Below are positions 1-7,714 of a DNA stretch of 35,027 nt, piece after piece. Under the pieces are notes generated by a model. The model searched no databases. It was not told where the DNA came from and was given only the letters and a program-made list of their open reading frames with translations. Source of the DNA: an uncultured Bacteroides sp. (GTDB lineage: Bacteria; Bacteroidota; Bacteroidia; Bacteroidales; Bacteroidaceae); contig NZ_CAJTSC010000035.1 in NCBI RefSeq assembly GCF_910578895.1, positions 1 through 35,027 on the forward strand, given 5' to 3'. The position numbers were made by a program, and so were the translations under genes. Positions within the stretch are counted from its first letter, which is position 1. Every line of letters begins with the position of its first letter.

Positions 1-104
1 ACATCACCATTTACCGTCAGTCTGACCATTATGCAGACTGTTCCATCCTTGTTTACTTGATTCTTTCTAACATAGAAGAGAATCTTAAATGTACTCTTGC
101 TCAT
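1..104 (-). CDS. Tyrosine site-specific recombinase, N-terminal fragment
   Basis: Only the first 34 codons are in the window; the gene reads leftwards out of it. It starts at the ATG complementary to 102-104 (MSKSTFKILFYVRKN...). The fragment has the lysine/arginine-rich opening and the NKDGTVCIMVRLTVNGD-type strand pair seen in the arm-type DNA-binding domain of Bacteroidales phage/transposon integrases. The catalytic R-H-R-Y domain is outside the window. The start codon lies about 300 bases from the 3' end of the tRNA-Ser gene, the usual position for an integrase at the end of an element inserted in or beside a tRNA. Family assignment rests on about 34 residues, so which element it belongs to cannot be said. 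Confidence 0.6.
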   Translation of the reverse strand, partial: MSKSTFKILFYVRKNQVNKDGTVCIMVRLTVNGD

Positions 105-151
105 ATACCTTGCTTTTTATGTCCGTAACAATGGGATTATTATTACCACTG

Positions 152-159
152 CAAAGGAA
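152..159 (-). promoter_or_regulatory. Possible promoter -7 box for the recombinase gene
   Basis: On the minus strand this reads TTCCTTTG, one mismatch from the Bacteroides -7 consensus TAnnTTTG. It lies about 48 bases upstream of the recombinase ATG. No convincing -33 box was seen, so this is only a candidate. Confidence 0.3.
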
Positions 160-331
160 CGATTAACAATTAGTTTATGAATGGACATCTAAGAGACAAC
201 GAGCTATAAATCAGCAACTTAACATCAAAATCATTCCTACTTTATTTCGCTCAATTTTCAGTAACGATTTAGTAACACTACTTTGTCCAAACGGGGCATT
301 TTCTTGTCTTTTGCTTGTCTGCCGACAAAAC

Positions 332-370
332 GAAAAAAAGTCCCGTAAAACCTTGATTTTACGGGACTTG
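332..370 (-). terminator. Intrinsic terminator of the tRNA-Ser gene
   Basis: A perfect 13-bp inverted repeat (338-350 with 357-369, 6-base loop) is followed on the minus strand by a run of T (complement of the A tract 333-339). It sits about 35 bases downstream of the tRNA 3' end, so it most simply terminates the tRNA transcript. It also separates that transcript from the recombinase gene. Confidence 0.85.
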
Positions 371-405
371 TCTTAACTTTTCCACTATTTGTCTTTAGTG
401 TTCAG

Positions 406-490
406 CGGAGAGACAGGGATTCGAACCCCGGGTACCTCGCAGTACAACGGTTTTCAAGACCGCCGCAATCGACCACTCTGCCACCTCTCC
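406..490 (-). tRNA. tRNA-Ser (anticodon UGA)
   Basis: The minus strand gives a full class II tRNA. The acceptor stem is GGAGAGG paired with TCTCTCC (with a terminal G-T pair), there is a TTCGAAT T-loop, a long variable arm typical of serine tRNA, and an anticodon loop CTTGAAA, so the anticodon is TGA. The discriminator base is G and the CCA tail is not encoded. It has its own promoter (532-562) and terminator (332-370). The 3' half of tRNA genes is a common attachment site, and a recombinase gene begins about 300 bases beyond this 3' end. Confidence 0.95.
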
Positions 491-531
491 AAAACTTCTC
501 TTTCAAGAAGTGCTCTTCTCTTAAAGCGCTG

Positions 532-562
532 CAAAGGTACGAATCATTTTTAATTCTGCAAA
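532..562 (-). promoter_or_regulatory. Promoter of tRNA-Ser
   Basis: The minus strand carries a perfect Bacteroides -7 box TACCTTTG (532-539) and a TTTG -33 box (559-562) with 19 bases between them. Predicted transcription start is near 525, about 35 bases before the mature tRNA. It is divergent from the mutS2 promoter about 30-60 bases away. Confidence 0.75.
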
Positions 563-592
563 CTTCTTTTCTATTTTTTCGTGAATTAATAG

Positions 593-600
593 TACTTTTG
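593..600 (+). promoter_or_regulatory. Promoter -7 box at the start of mutS2
   Basis: TACTTTTG matches TAnnTTTG exactly. It ends only four bases before the mutS2 ATG at 605. Transcription normally begins a few bases past this box, so the mRNA would start at or within a base or two of the ATG, leaving essentially no leader. Confidence 0.6.
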
Positions 601-604
601 CGCC

Positions 605-3148
605 ATGATATATCCGCAGAACTTTGAACAGAAGATAGGTTTCGACCAAATACGCCAATTACTGAAAGAAAAATGCCTCAGTACACTTGGCGAAGAAAGA
701 GTGGCAGACATGGCATTCTCCGACCGTTTTCAGGAAGTAGAAGAACGGCTGGACCAAGTCACCGAATTTGTACGCATACTTCAAGAAGAAGATAACTTCC
801 CGGCACAATACTTTTTTGATGTACGCCCGTCCCTGAAACGTATACGGGTGGAAGGCATGTATCTGGACGAACAGGAACTTTTCGACCTGCGCCGTTCCTT
901 AGAGACAATACGTGATATCGTGCGCTTCCTGCAGAAAAGCGAGGATAACGAAAAAGAAGAAGAAAGCGCCTCCCCCTACCCTTGCCTGAAACGGCTTGCC
1001 GGAGATATCACCGTGTTCCCGCAACTCATCGGTAAAATCAACGGCATACTTTCTCCCTACGGGAAAATAAAAGATAGCGCATCGGCAGAACTGGCACGCA
1101 TCCGCCGCGAGCTGGCAAGCACGATGGGAAGTATTTCGCGCTCATTGAACAGCATCCTGCGCAATGCCCAATCGGAAGGTGTCGTAGACAAGGACGTAAC
1201 ACCCACAATGCGCGACGGGCGATTAGTCATTCCGGTAGTACCCGCTTTGAAACGAAAAATAAAGGGCATCATACACGACGAATCCGCCAGTGGAAAGACC
1301 GTATTCATCGAGCCTGCCGAAGTGGTAGAAGCCAACAACCGCATCCGCGAACTCGAAGGAGACGAGCGGCGGGAAATTATCCGTATCCTTATGGAGTTCT
1401 CCAATCTTTTGCGCCCGTCTATCCCCGATGTTTTGCTGTCGTATGAATTTCTTGCGGAAATAGACTTTATACGCGCCAAAGCCCTGTTTTCCGAACAAAT
1501 TACCGGACTGAAACCGGCGTTCGAAAACAAACAGGTCTTAGATTGGACAATGGCAGTGCACCCGCTACTGCAACTCTCTCTTGCCAAACACGGAAAAAAA
1601 GTAGTGCCATTAGACATAGAACTGAACGAAAAGCAACGCATCCTCATCATTTCCGGTCCGAATGCCGGCGGAAAATCCGTCTGCCTGAAAACCGTAGGAC
1701 TACTGCAATACATGCTGCAATGTGGTTTGCTTGTCCCGATGCACGAACGTAGCCATGCCGGCATATTCAGCAACATCTTCATAGACATCGGCGATGAACA
1801 ATCTATCGAAGACGACCTCAGCACCTATTCCTCGCACCTTACGAATATGAAGATAATGATGAAGACCTGCAACGAACGCAGCCTTATCCTTATCGATGAA
1901 TTTGGCGGTGGCACGGAGCCCCAAATTGGCGGAGCGATAGCCGAAGCGGTACTGAAACGTTTCAACCATAAGCAGACTTTCGGGGTCATCACCACGCACT
2001 ACCAAAACCTGAAACATTTTGCCGAAGACCACGAAGGAGTGGTAAACGGCGCCATGCTCTACGACCGCCACCTGATGCAGGCACTGTTTCAGCTACAGAT
2101 AGGCAATCCGGGCAGTTCATTCGCCGTGGAGATTGCCCGTAAAATCGGCTTGCCGGAAGACGTTATCGCCGATGCTTCGGAGATTGTAGGCAGCGAATAC
2201 ATCAATGCCGACAAATACCTGCAAGACATCGTGCGCGACAAACGCTATTGGGAAGGCAAACGCCAGACCATCCGGCAACGCGAAAAGCACATGGAAGAAA
2301 CAATTGCCCGCTACCAGGCGGAAATAGAAGAATTGCAGAAATCGCGCAAGGAGATTTTGCGAAAAGCCAAAGAGGAAGCGGAACAACTGATGCAGGAAGC
2401 CAACGCCCGCATTGAAAACACCATCCGCACCATTAAAGAGGTGCAGGCTGAAAAGGAAAAGACCCGCCAGGTGCGGCAGGAATTAAATGATTTCCGCGAG
2501 TCTATGGAAGCCCTTGCCGCCAAAGAGCAGGAAGAGAAGATTGCCCGCAAAATAGAGAAGCTGAAAGAAAAGCAAAACCGGAAGAAAGAAAAAAAGACCA
2601 ACAAGGGTCAGGAGAATGCGTTGTCCGCACAAGCGTTGGCAGAACAACAGGCACGGAAAGAAGCCGAGCGCCTGGCGGCAATACTTCCGGGAAGCAATGT
2701 CAAGATAAAAGGACAAACCTCAGTAGGTGAAGTACTGGAAATAAACGGCAAGAATGCCATCGTCATATTCGGCAGCATCAAAACCACCGTCAAGGTGGAT
2801 AGGCTGGAACGCACAAACGCGCAACCCAAACAAGCCGACGTCTCTACCAAAAGCACTTACATCAGTTCGCAAACCCAAGACAGCATGTACGAAAAGAAGC
2901 TGAACTTCAAGCAAGACATCGATGTGCGCGGCATGCGCGGTGATGAAGCCTTGCAGGCAGTGACCTACTTCATAGACGATGCAATACTGGTAGGAATGTC
3001 GCGCGTACGCATCCTGCATGGCACAGGCACAGGCATCCTACGCACCCTCATCCGCCAATATCTGCAAACCGTGTCCGGCGTAAGCCATTTTGCCGACGAA
3101 CATATACAGTTCGGCGGAGCAGGAATCACGGTAGTAGATTTAAGTTAA
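605..3148 (+). CDS. mutS2: Endonuclease MutS2
   Basis: MutS2 is a MutS-family ATPase with a C-terminal Smr nuclease domain. It acts on branched DNA to limit recombination, and in some bacteria rescues collided ribosomes. The 847-residue length is normal. In order the chain shows the helical clamp/lever region, the ABC-type ATPase with Walker A GPNAGGKS at 351-358 and Walker B LILIDEFGGG from 427, a charged Glu/Lys-rich coiled coil at about 540-670, a small SH3-like segment, and the Smr domain from about 770 with DVRGMRG at 773 and HGTGTG at 805-810. There is no mismatch-recognition domain like that of MutS1. The start at 605 is kept because the conserved N-terminus begins there. The promoter box abuts the ATG, so the transcript may be leaderless. 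The next gene, 72 bases downstream on the same strand, has no obvious promoter and may be co-transcribed. Confidence 0.96.
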   Translation: MIYPQNFEQKIGFDQIRQLLKEKCLSTLGEERVADMAFSDRFQEVEERLDQVTEFVRILQEEDNFPAQYFFDVRPSLKRIRVEGMYLDEQELFDLRRSLETIRDIVRFLQKSEDNEKEEESASPYPCLKRLAGDITVFPQLIGKINGILSPYGKIKDSASAELARIRRELASTMGSISRSLNSILRNAQSEGVVDKDVTPTMRDGRLVIPVVPALKRKIKGIIHDESASGKTVFIEPAEVVEANNRIRELEGDERREIIRILMEFSNLLRPSIPDVLLSYEFLAEIDFIRAKALFSEQITGLKPAFENKQVLDWTMAVHPLLQLSLAKHGKKVVPLDIELNEKQRILIISGPNAGGKSVCLKTVGLLQYMLQCGLLVPMHERSHAGIFSNIFIDIGDEQSIEDDLSTYSSHLTNMKIMMKTCNERSLILIDEFGGGTEPQIGGAIAEAVLKRFNHKQTFGVITTHYQNLKHFAEDHEGVVNGAMLYDRHLMQALFQLQIGNPGSSFAVEIARKIGLPEDVIADASEIVGSEYINADKYLQDIVRDKRYWEGKRQTIRQREKHMEETIARYQAEIEELQKSRKEILRKAKEEAEQLMQEANARIENTIRTIKEVQAEKEKTRQVRQELNDFRESMEALAAKEQEEKIARKIEKLKEKQNRKKEKKTNKGQENALSAQALAEQQARKEAERLAAILPGSNVKIKGQTSVGEVLEINGKNAIVIFGSIKTTVKVDRLERTNAQPKQADVSTKSTYISSQTQDSMYEKKLNFKQDIDVRGMRGDEALQAVTYFIDDAILVGMSRVRILHGTGTGILRTLIRQYLQTVSGVSHFADEHIQFGGAGITVVDLS

Positions 3149-3220
3149 CCGAGAACCCGGAAATACAAATCAGAAAACAAAGGCGTCATAAATCCAATAA
3201 CCCAATAACCTATTAGCAAG

Positions 3221-4432
3221 ATGAAATCAATCAAAGAACTCTATCGTATCGGTACAGGTCCTTCAAGCAGCCACACCATGGGACCCCGTAAGGCTGCCGA
3301 GATATTTCTGGAAAAACATCCGGATGCGGCGGCATTCACAGTTACGCTATATGGCAGCTTGGCAGCCACAGGCAAAGGCCACATGACCAATATCGCCATC
3401 ACCGAAGTGCTGCAACCGACGGCACCTGTAGAGATTATCTGGGAACCCAAGATTTTCCTTCCTTTCCACCCTAACGGAATGAAATTCGTTGCCGTAGACA
3501 AAGAGGGGAAAGAAACCGACCAATGGACCGTGTTCAGCATTGGCGGCGGAGCTTTGGCAGAAGAGAACGACGGGATATCCTCGGTCAATACTCCCGATGT
3601 ATATTCCATGAACAACATGACGGAAATCCTGCAATGGTGCGAACGTACAGGGAAGAGTTATTGGGAATATGTCAAAGAATGTGAGAACAGCGACATCTGG
3701 GACTACCTGCAAGAAGTATGGAAAACCATGCAGGATGCCGTGAAACGAGGACTGGAACAAGAGGGTGTATTACCCGGCCCGCTGAACCTGCGCCGTAAAG
3801 CCTCAACCTATTACATACGTGCCAGCGGATATAAACAATCCCTGCAATCGCGCGGACTGGTATTCGCCTACGCATTGGCCGTGAGTGAGGAAAACGCCTC
3901 GGGCGGGGTGATTGTCACTGCCCCTACATGCGGTTCGTGCGGTGTGATGCCTGCCGTACTTTACCACCTCTCAAAGAGCCGCGATTTCAGCGACACACGC
4001 ATCTTGCGTGCGCTTGCCACAGCCGGACTGATAGGAAATATAGTAAAGACCAACGCTTCCATTTCGGGTGCGGAAGTGGGATGCCAGGGTGAAGTCGGTG
4101 TAGCCTGCGCAATGGCCTCGGCGGCAGCCAACCAACTGTTTGGCGGCAGCCCCGCACAAATAGAGTATGCCGCAGAAATGGGATTGGAACACCATTTGGG
4201 AATGACCTGCGATCCTGTATGCGGCTTGGTACAGATTCCATGTATAGAGCGGAATGCCTATGCCGCCGCACGTGCTTTGGATGCCAACCTCTACTCCTCG
4301 TTCACAGACGGCATGCACCGCGTATCTTTCGACAGAGTGGTAGAGGTTATGAAAGAAACCGGAAACGACCTGCCCTCACTCTACAAGGAAACAAGCGAGG
4401 GAGGACTGGCTAAAGATTATAAACCGATGTAG
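3221..4432 (+). CDS. sdaA: L-serine ammonia-lyase, iron-sulfur type, single chain
   Basis: The enzyme deaminates L-serine to pyruvate and ammonia in the cytoplasm using an oxygen-sensitive [4Fe-4S] cluster. The chain (403 residues) has the beta (regulatory/substrate) domain first, opening with GTGPSSSHTMGP, and then the catalytic alpha domain. Likely cluster cysteines are C288 (GCQGEVG), C330 (MTCDPVCG) and C341 (IPCIERN). This spacing matches the family, and TCGSCG at 237-240 is also conserved. It is shorter than the roughly 450-residue enzymes of Proteobacteria and ends in KDYKPM without the C-terminal tail cysteine found in some homologues. It follows mutS2 on the same strand. Its stop is 18 bases from the stop of the convergent PepSY-like gene. 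Confidence 0.95.
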   Translation: MKSIKELYRIGTGPSSSHTMGPRKAAEIFLEKHPDAAAFTVTLYGSLAATGKGHMTNIAITEVLQPTAPVEIIWEPKIFLPFHPNGMKFVAVDKEGKETDQWTVFSIGGGALAEENDGISSVNTPDVYSMNNMTEILQWCERTGKSYWEYVKECENSDIWDYLQEVWKTMQDAVKRGLEQEGVLPGPLNLRRKASTYYIRASGYKQSLQSRGLVFAYALAVSEENASGGVIVTAPTCGSCGVMPAVLYHLSKSRDFSDTRILRALATAGLIGNIVKTNASISGAEVGCQGEVGVACAMASAAANQLFGGSPAQIEYAAEMGLEHHLGMTCDPVCGLVQIPCIERNAYAAARALDANLYSSFTDGMHRVSFDRVVEVMKETGNDLPSLYKETSEGGLAKDYKPM

Positions 4433-4450
4433 GCAGTTTGCAAACCGGCA

Positions 4451-4891
4451 TCAATCATCCATGCTGACAAACTTGCCTTTGCTGTTGAACTTCAAAGAGT
4501 AGTCGTTACCGAGTTCAACCTCCATCCCACTGCGTTCGCGTTCAATCTTGACGATAACCTCCTGTGGGAAATTTCTTTTTACATACTCTCTCACAGATAC
4601 CGGGACCAATGCTTCGGGCACGGCAGTCTTATCGCAGTCCACTTCAGTCCAATTGCCGTTGCCGTCAAAATCAATCTCAGTACGATTTGCCAATGACACC
4701 TCATACTTTTTGGACCCCAGCATCCCGGTTTCAATCTTAATACGCGAGACTTGCTGCTTGGCAAAATACTGATTGATAAAGTTGCGGGCAGCCAAAGGCA
4801 ACCGCTTGGTATCTTGTGTAATGACATCGCCGGCAAAGGCAAACTGAACGGCTGCAAGAGCCAATACAAGGACAGATAATACTTTCTTCAT
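4451..4891 (-). CDS. PepSY-like (DUF2874-type) secreted protein
   Basis: A small exported protein of 146 residues. The start is placed at the ATG complementary to 4889-4891, because it gives a clean signal peptide (MKKVLSVLVLALAAVQFAFA, cleavage before GDV). The frame stays open upstream, but the extra 20 residues are not signal-like. The mature part has two similar halves (LPLAARNFINQYF... and VPVSVREYVKRNFP...), each followed by a strand rich in K/E and an aromatic/Asp ending, as in Bacteroides PepSY-like/DUF2874 proteins. These are usually periplasmic and of unknown biochemical role. No enzyme motif was seen. One copy of a dispersed repeat (4941-4970) lies just upstream. Confidence 0.75.
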   Translation of the reverse strand: MKKVLSVLVLALAAVQFAFAGDVITQDTKRLPLAARNFINQYFAKQQVSRIKIETGMLGSKKYEVSLANRTEIDFDGNGNWTEVDCDKTAVPEALVPVSVREYVKRNFPQEVIVKIERERSGMEVELGNDYSLKFNSKGKFVSMDD

Positions 4892-4940
4892 AATTGTTAT
4901 TTTTTTAATGTTACCAAGAGCCGGGTTAAATTCTCTTTGA

Positions 4941-4970
4941 ATGCCGGACAAAATTCAAGCAGGCTCTAAT
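4941..4970 (+). repeat. Dispersed repeat, copy 1
   Basis: The 30-base module begins ATGCCGGACAAAATT and ends CAGGCTCTAA. Two related copies lie at 5955-5984 and 6706-6736 in the same orientation. This copy is in the region upstream of the PepSY-like gene. Function unknown. Confidence 0.6.
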
Positions 4971-5075
4971 TTGTTACGTATAATTCACACTATAAATAAC
5001 GGCAAAGCATCAAGAAAGGTTTCGGGAAGACCGGAGCCGGCAATTATTTTTTATTTTCTTTAACAAGCAGAAACT

Positions 5076-5618
5076 TCATGTACCTTCCTCATACACGTCT
5101 TCCAGCAGTTCCTCTTTTGTCACAGAAATTCTGCCATCGGCAGACACTGTCAATATAAAAGGTATGTAAAGATCCGTTTGCGGATAGCAGATGCTGGCAG
5201 CATAGACAATACCCTGGGGAGTGGTCTTGTCATATACCAACCCTTCCAGAATGGCATATTTCATAAACCGGGTCTCGACCAGCGAAGCAAAACTGTTCTT
5301 CGTAAACACCTTGTCCACAATCGGTTTACCGTCACAGGTGATGCGCAAGGCAATGCTGTTATCCACAAACCTCTCCCCTTGCTCACTCTTTATAATGGGC
5401 AAACTTTCATCCGGCCGGCGGACAACGGACGAACGATACTCCTTACCTTTGTAAGTAATAGTCACTTTCGTATCGGAAACCTGCATACGCTGTGGAGCAG
5501 ATATCACCGCGCTGTCTTTCATCAATATCTGTACATCGTTTCCGTTTTTATCCTGTAATGTACAGGAAACGGCAAACAGCGCCACTATACCAAACACTAC
5601 ATAAACAACAGTTTTCAT
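5076..5618 (-). CDS. Small lipoprotein, possibly DUF4738 family
   Basis: A 180-residue exported protein. The N-terminus MKTVVYVVFGIVALFAVSC is a lipoprotein signal with the lipobox ending at C19. The mature part is strand-rich (QRMQVSDTKVTITYKGKEY, then ...SEQGERFVDNSIALRITCDGKPIVDKVF), like the small periplasmic Bacteroides lipoproteins filed as DUF4738, but that family name is from memory. There are no catalytic motifs. A good -7 box lies upstream at 5667-5674. It is transcribed in the same direction as the PepSY-like gene but about 185 bases from it, so it is probably a separate unit. Confidence 0.65.
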   Translation of the reverse strand: MKTVVYVVFGIVALFAVSCTLQDKNGNDVQILMKDSAVISAPQRMQVSDTKVTITYKGKEYRSSVVRRPDESLPIIKSEQGERFVDNSIALRITCDGKPIVDKVFTKNSFASLVETRFMKYAILEGLVYDKTTPQGIVYAASICYPQTDLYIPFILTVSADGRISVTKEELLEDVYEEGT

Positions 5619-5666
5619 TGTTCCTTTTTTTTAATTGACAAAGAAACAAAAAGAGTAGGAAAAATA

Positions 5667-5674
5667 CAAATGTA
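5667..5674 (-). promoter_or_regulatory. Promoter -7 box of the lipoprotein gene
   Basis: The minus strand reads TACATTTG, a perfect TAnnTTTG. Predicted start of transcription is near 5660, about 40 bases before the lipoprotein ATG. The -33 region is only T-rich. Confidence 0.6.
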
Positions 5675-5719
5675 AGCCATTAAAAACGATAGAGGGGGCA
5701 TGTCTTTTTCTTTTACAGG

Positions 5720-5810
5720 AGTTAAAGAAGTTATCACTTCGCTCCGCTTCGTCAGAAGTTAAAGAAGTTAGAGCTGATACTCTGGCGTATGCACTCACAG
5801 CAGTATCGGC
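5720..5810. repeat. Intergenic element with direct and inverted repeats
   Basis: It contains a 14-base direct repeat AGTTAAAGAAGTTA (5720-5733 and 5757-5770). This is followed by a 9-base inverted repeat (GCTGATACT 5773-5781 with AGTATCGGC 5802-5810, one G-T pair). The left half (TTTACAGGAGTTAAAG) and the reverse of the right half (CGTTAAAAGCCGA) both reappear in the intergenic region at 19589-19655, so this looks like a dispersed element. Confidence 0.55.
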
Positions 5811-5954
5811 TTTTAACGAACCAAGTAGACTTGTCGGATGACACCTTCCCTCAACACCCTCTAACTCCTCTAAACGAAAAGCCGTTTCCTTGGGAAACGT
5901 TCTCAAAAGACTATGACAAAATCGGAAAACCGGAAGATGCTTTGAGCGAAGCCG

Positions 5955-5984
5955 ATGCCGGACAAAATCTGAACAGGCTCTGAA
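5955..5984 (+). repeat. Dispersed repeat, copy 2
   Basis: ATGCCGGACAAAATC...CAGGCTCTGAA, closely related to 4941-4970. Similarity with copy 3 extends about 100 bases further left through CTCAAAAG and ACAAAATC blocks, so copies 2 and 3 are parts of a longer degenerate duplication. Confidence 0.6.
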
Positions 5985-6213
5985 AACAGCCGGAAAAACC
6001 TTTTTGTCTTTTTGTTATTATACCTGTACTTTCTGACAGTTTGTATTTTCCAATCCCGCAGAATCGCCTGTTTCCGTCCCGATGTGCTGCCGGCGGGAAA
6101 AAACGAAACGGGAAACACCCAACTACGGCATACTCAAGGCAATAGCGAAATCCTTACAAACCAACCGGAGCGGAAAAACGCCGGAAATGCCGTGTGCGGA
6201 CATCCCGTTTGCC

Positions 6214-6323
6214 GGATATTGGTGTTTGCGGCGATGGACATTAATGCCGCTTATGATGAACATTAATGTCTATCGCGAGGGACATTAATGCCGCTCACGT
6301 CAGACACTAACATCCATCGGCTG
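6214..6323. repeat. 22-bp-period tandem array with palindromic core
   Basis: Units start at 6236, 6258, 6280 and 6302, exactly 22 bases apart, with a weaker unit at 6214. Three units carry the palindrome CATTAATG (as GGACATTAATGCC or GAACATTAATGTC) followed by an 8-base variable spacer. The fourth is decayed. There are no unique 30-base spacers, so it is not a CRISPR. The same period and geometry recur at 19803-19908 with different arm sequence. Confidence 0.65.
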
Positions 6324-6705
6324 AAATGCCGGTATCCAACGGAAGAAAAACTTATTTTTTGCATAAACGGCGCATCTTTATCGAGGAAAGAAGTATATCT
6401 ATCCGTACTTTATGCAAACCGCTCCTGTTTCGGAAGAAAGGCACATGGATGGGAGTAAGCAAAAAGAATATTTTACTGTCTTTTTATCATAGAACAGAGG
6501 CAATCCCCTATCTTTATGCATCCACAAAGAAAGAACCGGTTCCGCTCAAATATTTTTTGACAGTTCCATCAGGATATGCCATCTTCCCGACTTTCTCCGT
6601 CACACAACCCTCCCACCCCTCGGGCAAGCCCAAAACATCTCCATAGAAACCCTCAAAAGGTTATACCAAAATCAAAAAAAATAAAAGACGTTCCGGGCAA
6701 AGCTA

Positions 6706-6736
6706 ATGCCGGGCAGAATTAAAAACAGGCTCCAAT
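6706..6736 (+). repeat. Dispersed repeat, copy 3
   Basis: ATGCCGGGCAGAATT...CAGGCTCCAAT, related to the copies at 4941-4970 and 5955-5984. It lies about 45 bases beyond the 3' end of the membrane/coiled-coil gene. Confidence 0.55.
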
Positions 6737-6779
6737 ACATTTTGAAAACTTCAGAAGCGGCAAACAAAAATACGTTGTA

Positions 6780-7607
6780 TCAGACCTTTAATCTTTCAAC
6801 TTCCTTATTTCTATCCTCTATATATGCACGAACCTGATTTAATATATTCTCCTGGCTAATCTCATGATACTGTTTTAATACATCATTCAGAATGGAATAT
6901 TCGTTCCAATCATTTCCATAGATTACATGTGTCAACCTCGCTAAATTCAATCGATTGTGTTTGGCATAATCTTCCATTCGCTTGACTTGCACTTCCCTGC
7001 AGTGCCAATCATTAGAAGGAATATTCAACAAAATCTGCAGACAGTCCAATAGCTCCAACCATAGTGTATGGTTTCTTTTTTGTTCAATCAAAAAAGGAAT
7101 TGCTTCAAATTGCCGAGCCGTATAATGTAAGGCGAATTGACTGTATTTATTCATTGCAGATTGATATATTCCTCTTAACTTTTCCATTGAAATCTGTTTC
7201 GGAAACTTCCTTTCCAAACAAAACAAATAAACAAATTCCAACTGTTTGAAATCATACAATTGCAAATACAGACTTAAACGTTCAATTTCTTTTTCCAAAT
7301 TCTTTTTCGCCTCCTTGTATTCATTTTTCTTACATTCTAAAAAACAAGCATCCTGTCTCTCTTTTTCATAATCCTTCCTGTTTTGAAACAATATATAGAG
7401 AGCTATCAAACCGGTCAAAAGGCTGCCACTATAAGTAGCCCAGAAATCAAGCCATATCACTTCAGGCCTATTACCGTCAACATTGTCACCAATAACGCTT
7501 GTGAAGGGATATCTTAATATCCAATTCAACAAGACCGGATATAAGACAATCGCCCCTATAACAAACAATGTTTTTGTTATGAACCTGATTCTTTCTTTTT
7601 TCATCAC
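6780..7607 (-). CDS. Membrane protein with coiled coil, unknown function
   Basis: I do not recognise this 275-residue protein beyond its layout. It has a positively charged N-terminus, a first membrane segment at about 12-32 (TLFVIGAIVLYPVLLNWIL), a short external stretch with NVDGN, and a second segment at about 55-72. The motif FWATYSGSLLTGLIALYIL resembles the WxxFWGSYxGGxxxGxITL segment common in small two-helix membrane proteins of defence and phage-related regions. After it comes a charged coiled coil (about 74-118) and a helical cytoplasmic domain. Base composition is clearly more A+T-rich than neighbouring genes, suggesting acquisition. It stands alone, between the repeat-rich region and trkA. 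The start could be either of two adjacent ATG codons. Confidence 0.7.
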   Translation of the reverse strand: MMKKERIRFITKTLFVIGAIVLYPVLLNWILRYPFTSVIGDNVDGNRPEVIWLDFWATYSGSLLTGLIALYILFQNRKDYEKERQDACFLECKKNEYKEAKKNLEKEIERLSLYLQLYDFKQLEFVYLFCLERKFPKQISMEKLRGIYQSAMNKYSQFALHYTARQFEAIPFLIEQKRNHTLWLELLDCLQILLNIPSNDWHCREVQVKRMEDYAKHNRLNLARLTHVIYGNDWNEYSILNDVLKQYHEISQENILNQVRAYIEDRNKEVERLKV

Positions 7608-7714
7608 ATTCCATTTTTATACCACACTACTCCAAACCTTATCATTTCTTCAACTCCTATGCCGTAAGCGAAAAAACCGTAAGCCAAGAGGGTGCATCGC
7701 GAGCTAAAGAACCG

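Larger units (their letters stand above)
5675..6779. other. Gene-less repeat-rich region
   Basis: About 1.1 kb without a believable gene. Short open frames here (5631-5906 minus, 6012-6266, 6082-6288 and 6326-6646 plus) lack Bacteroides-like composition, promoters and recognisable motifs. The region contains an inverted-repeat element (5720-5810), two degenerate copies of a roughly 130-base unit (about 5850-5985 and 6607-6737), and a 22-bp-period array (about 6214-6323). Confidence 0.7.

Noticed and set aside
1057..1824. 255-codon open frame on the minus strand inside mutS2
   Set aside because: It runs antisense to a conserved ATPase domain, has low-complexity Ser/Arg-rich translation, and has no promoter or recognisable motif.
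5631..5906. 91-codon minus-strand frame
   Set aside because: It is read through the inverted-repeat element and through the promoter of the lipoprotein gene; translation is not protein-like.
6214..6323. Tandem repeats resembling a CRISPR array
   Set aside because: The period is 22 bases with only 8 variable bases per unit, the repeats are degenerate, and there are no cas genes. The same applies to 19803-19908.
6326..6646. 106-codon open frame on the plus strand
   Set aside because: It lies in repeat-rich DNA, overlaps a degenerate duplication copy, and its translation has no family-like pattern or promoter.
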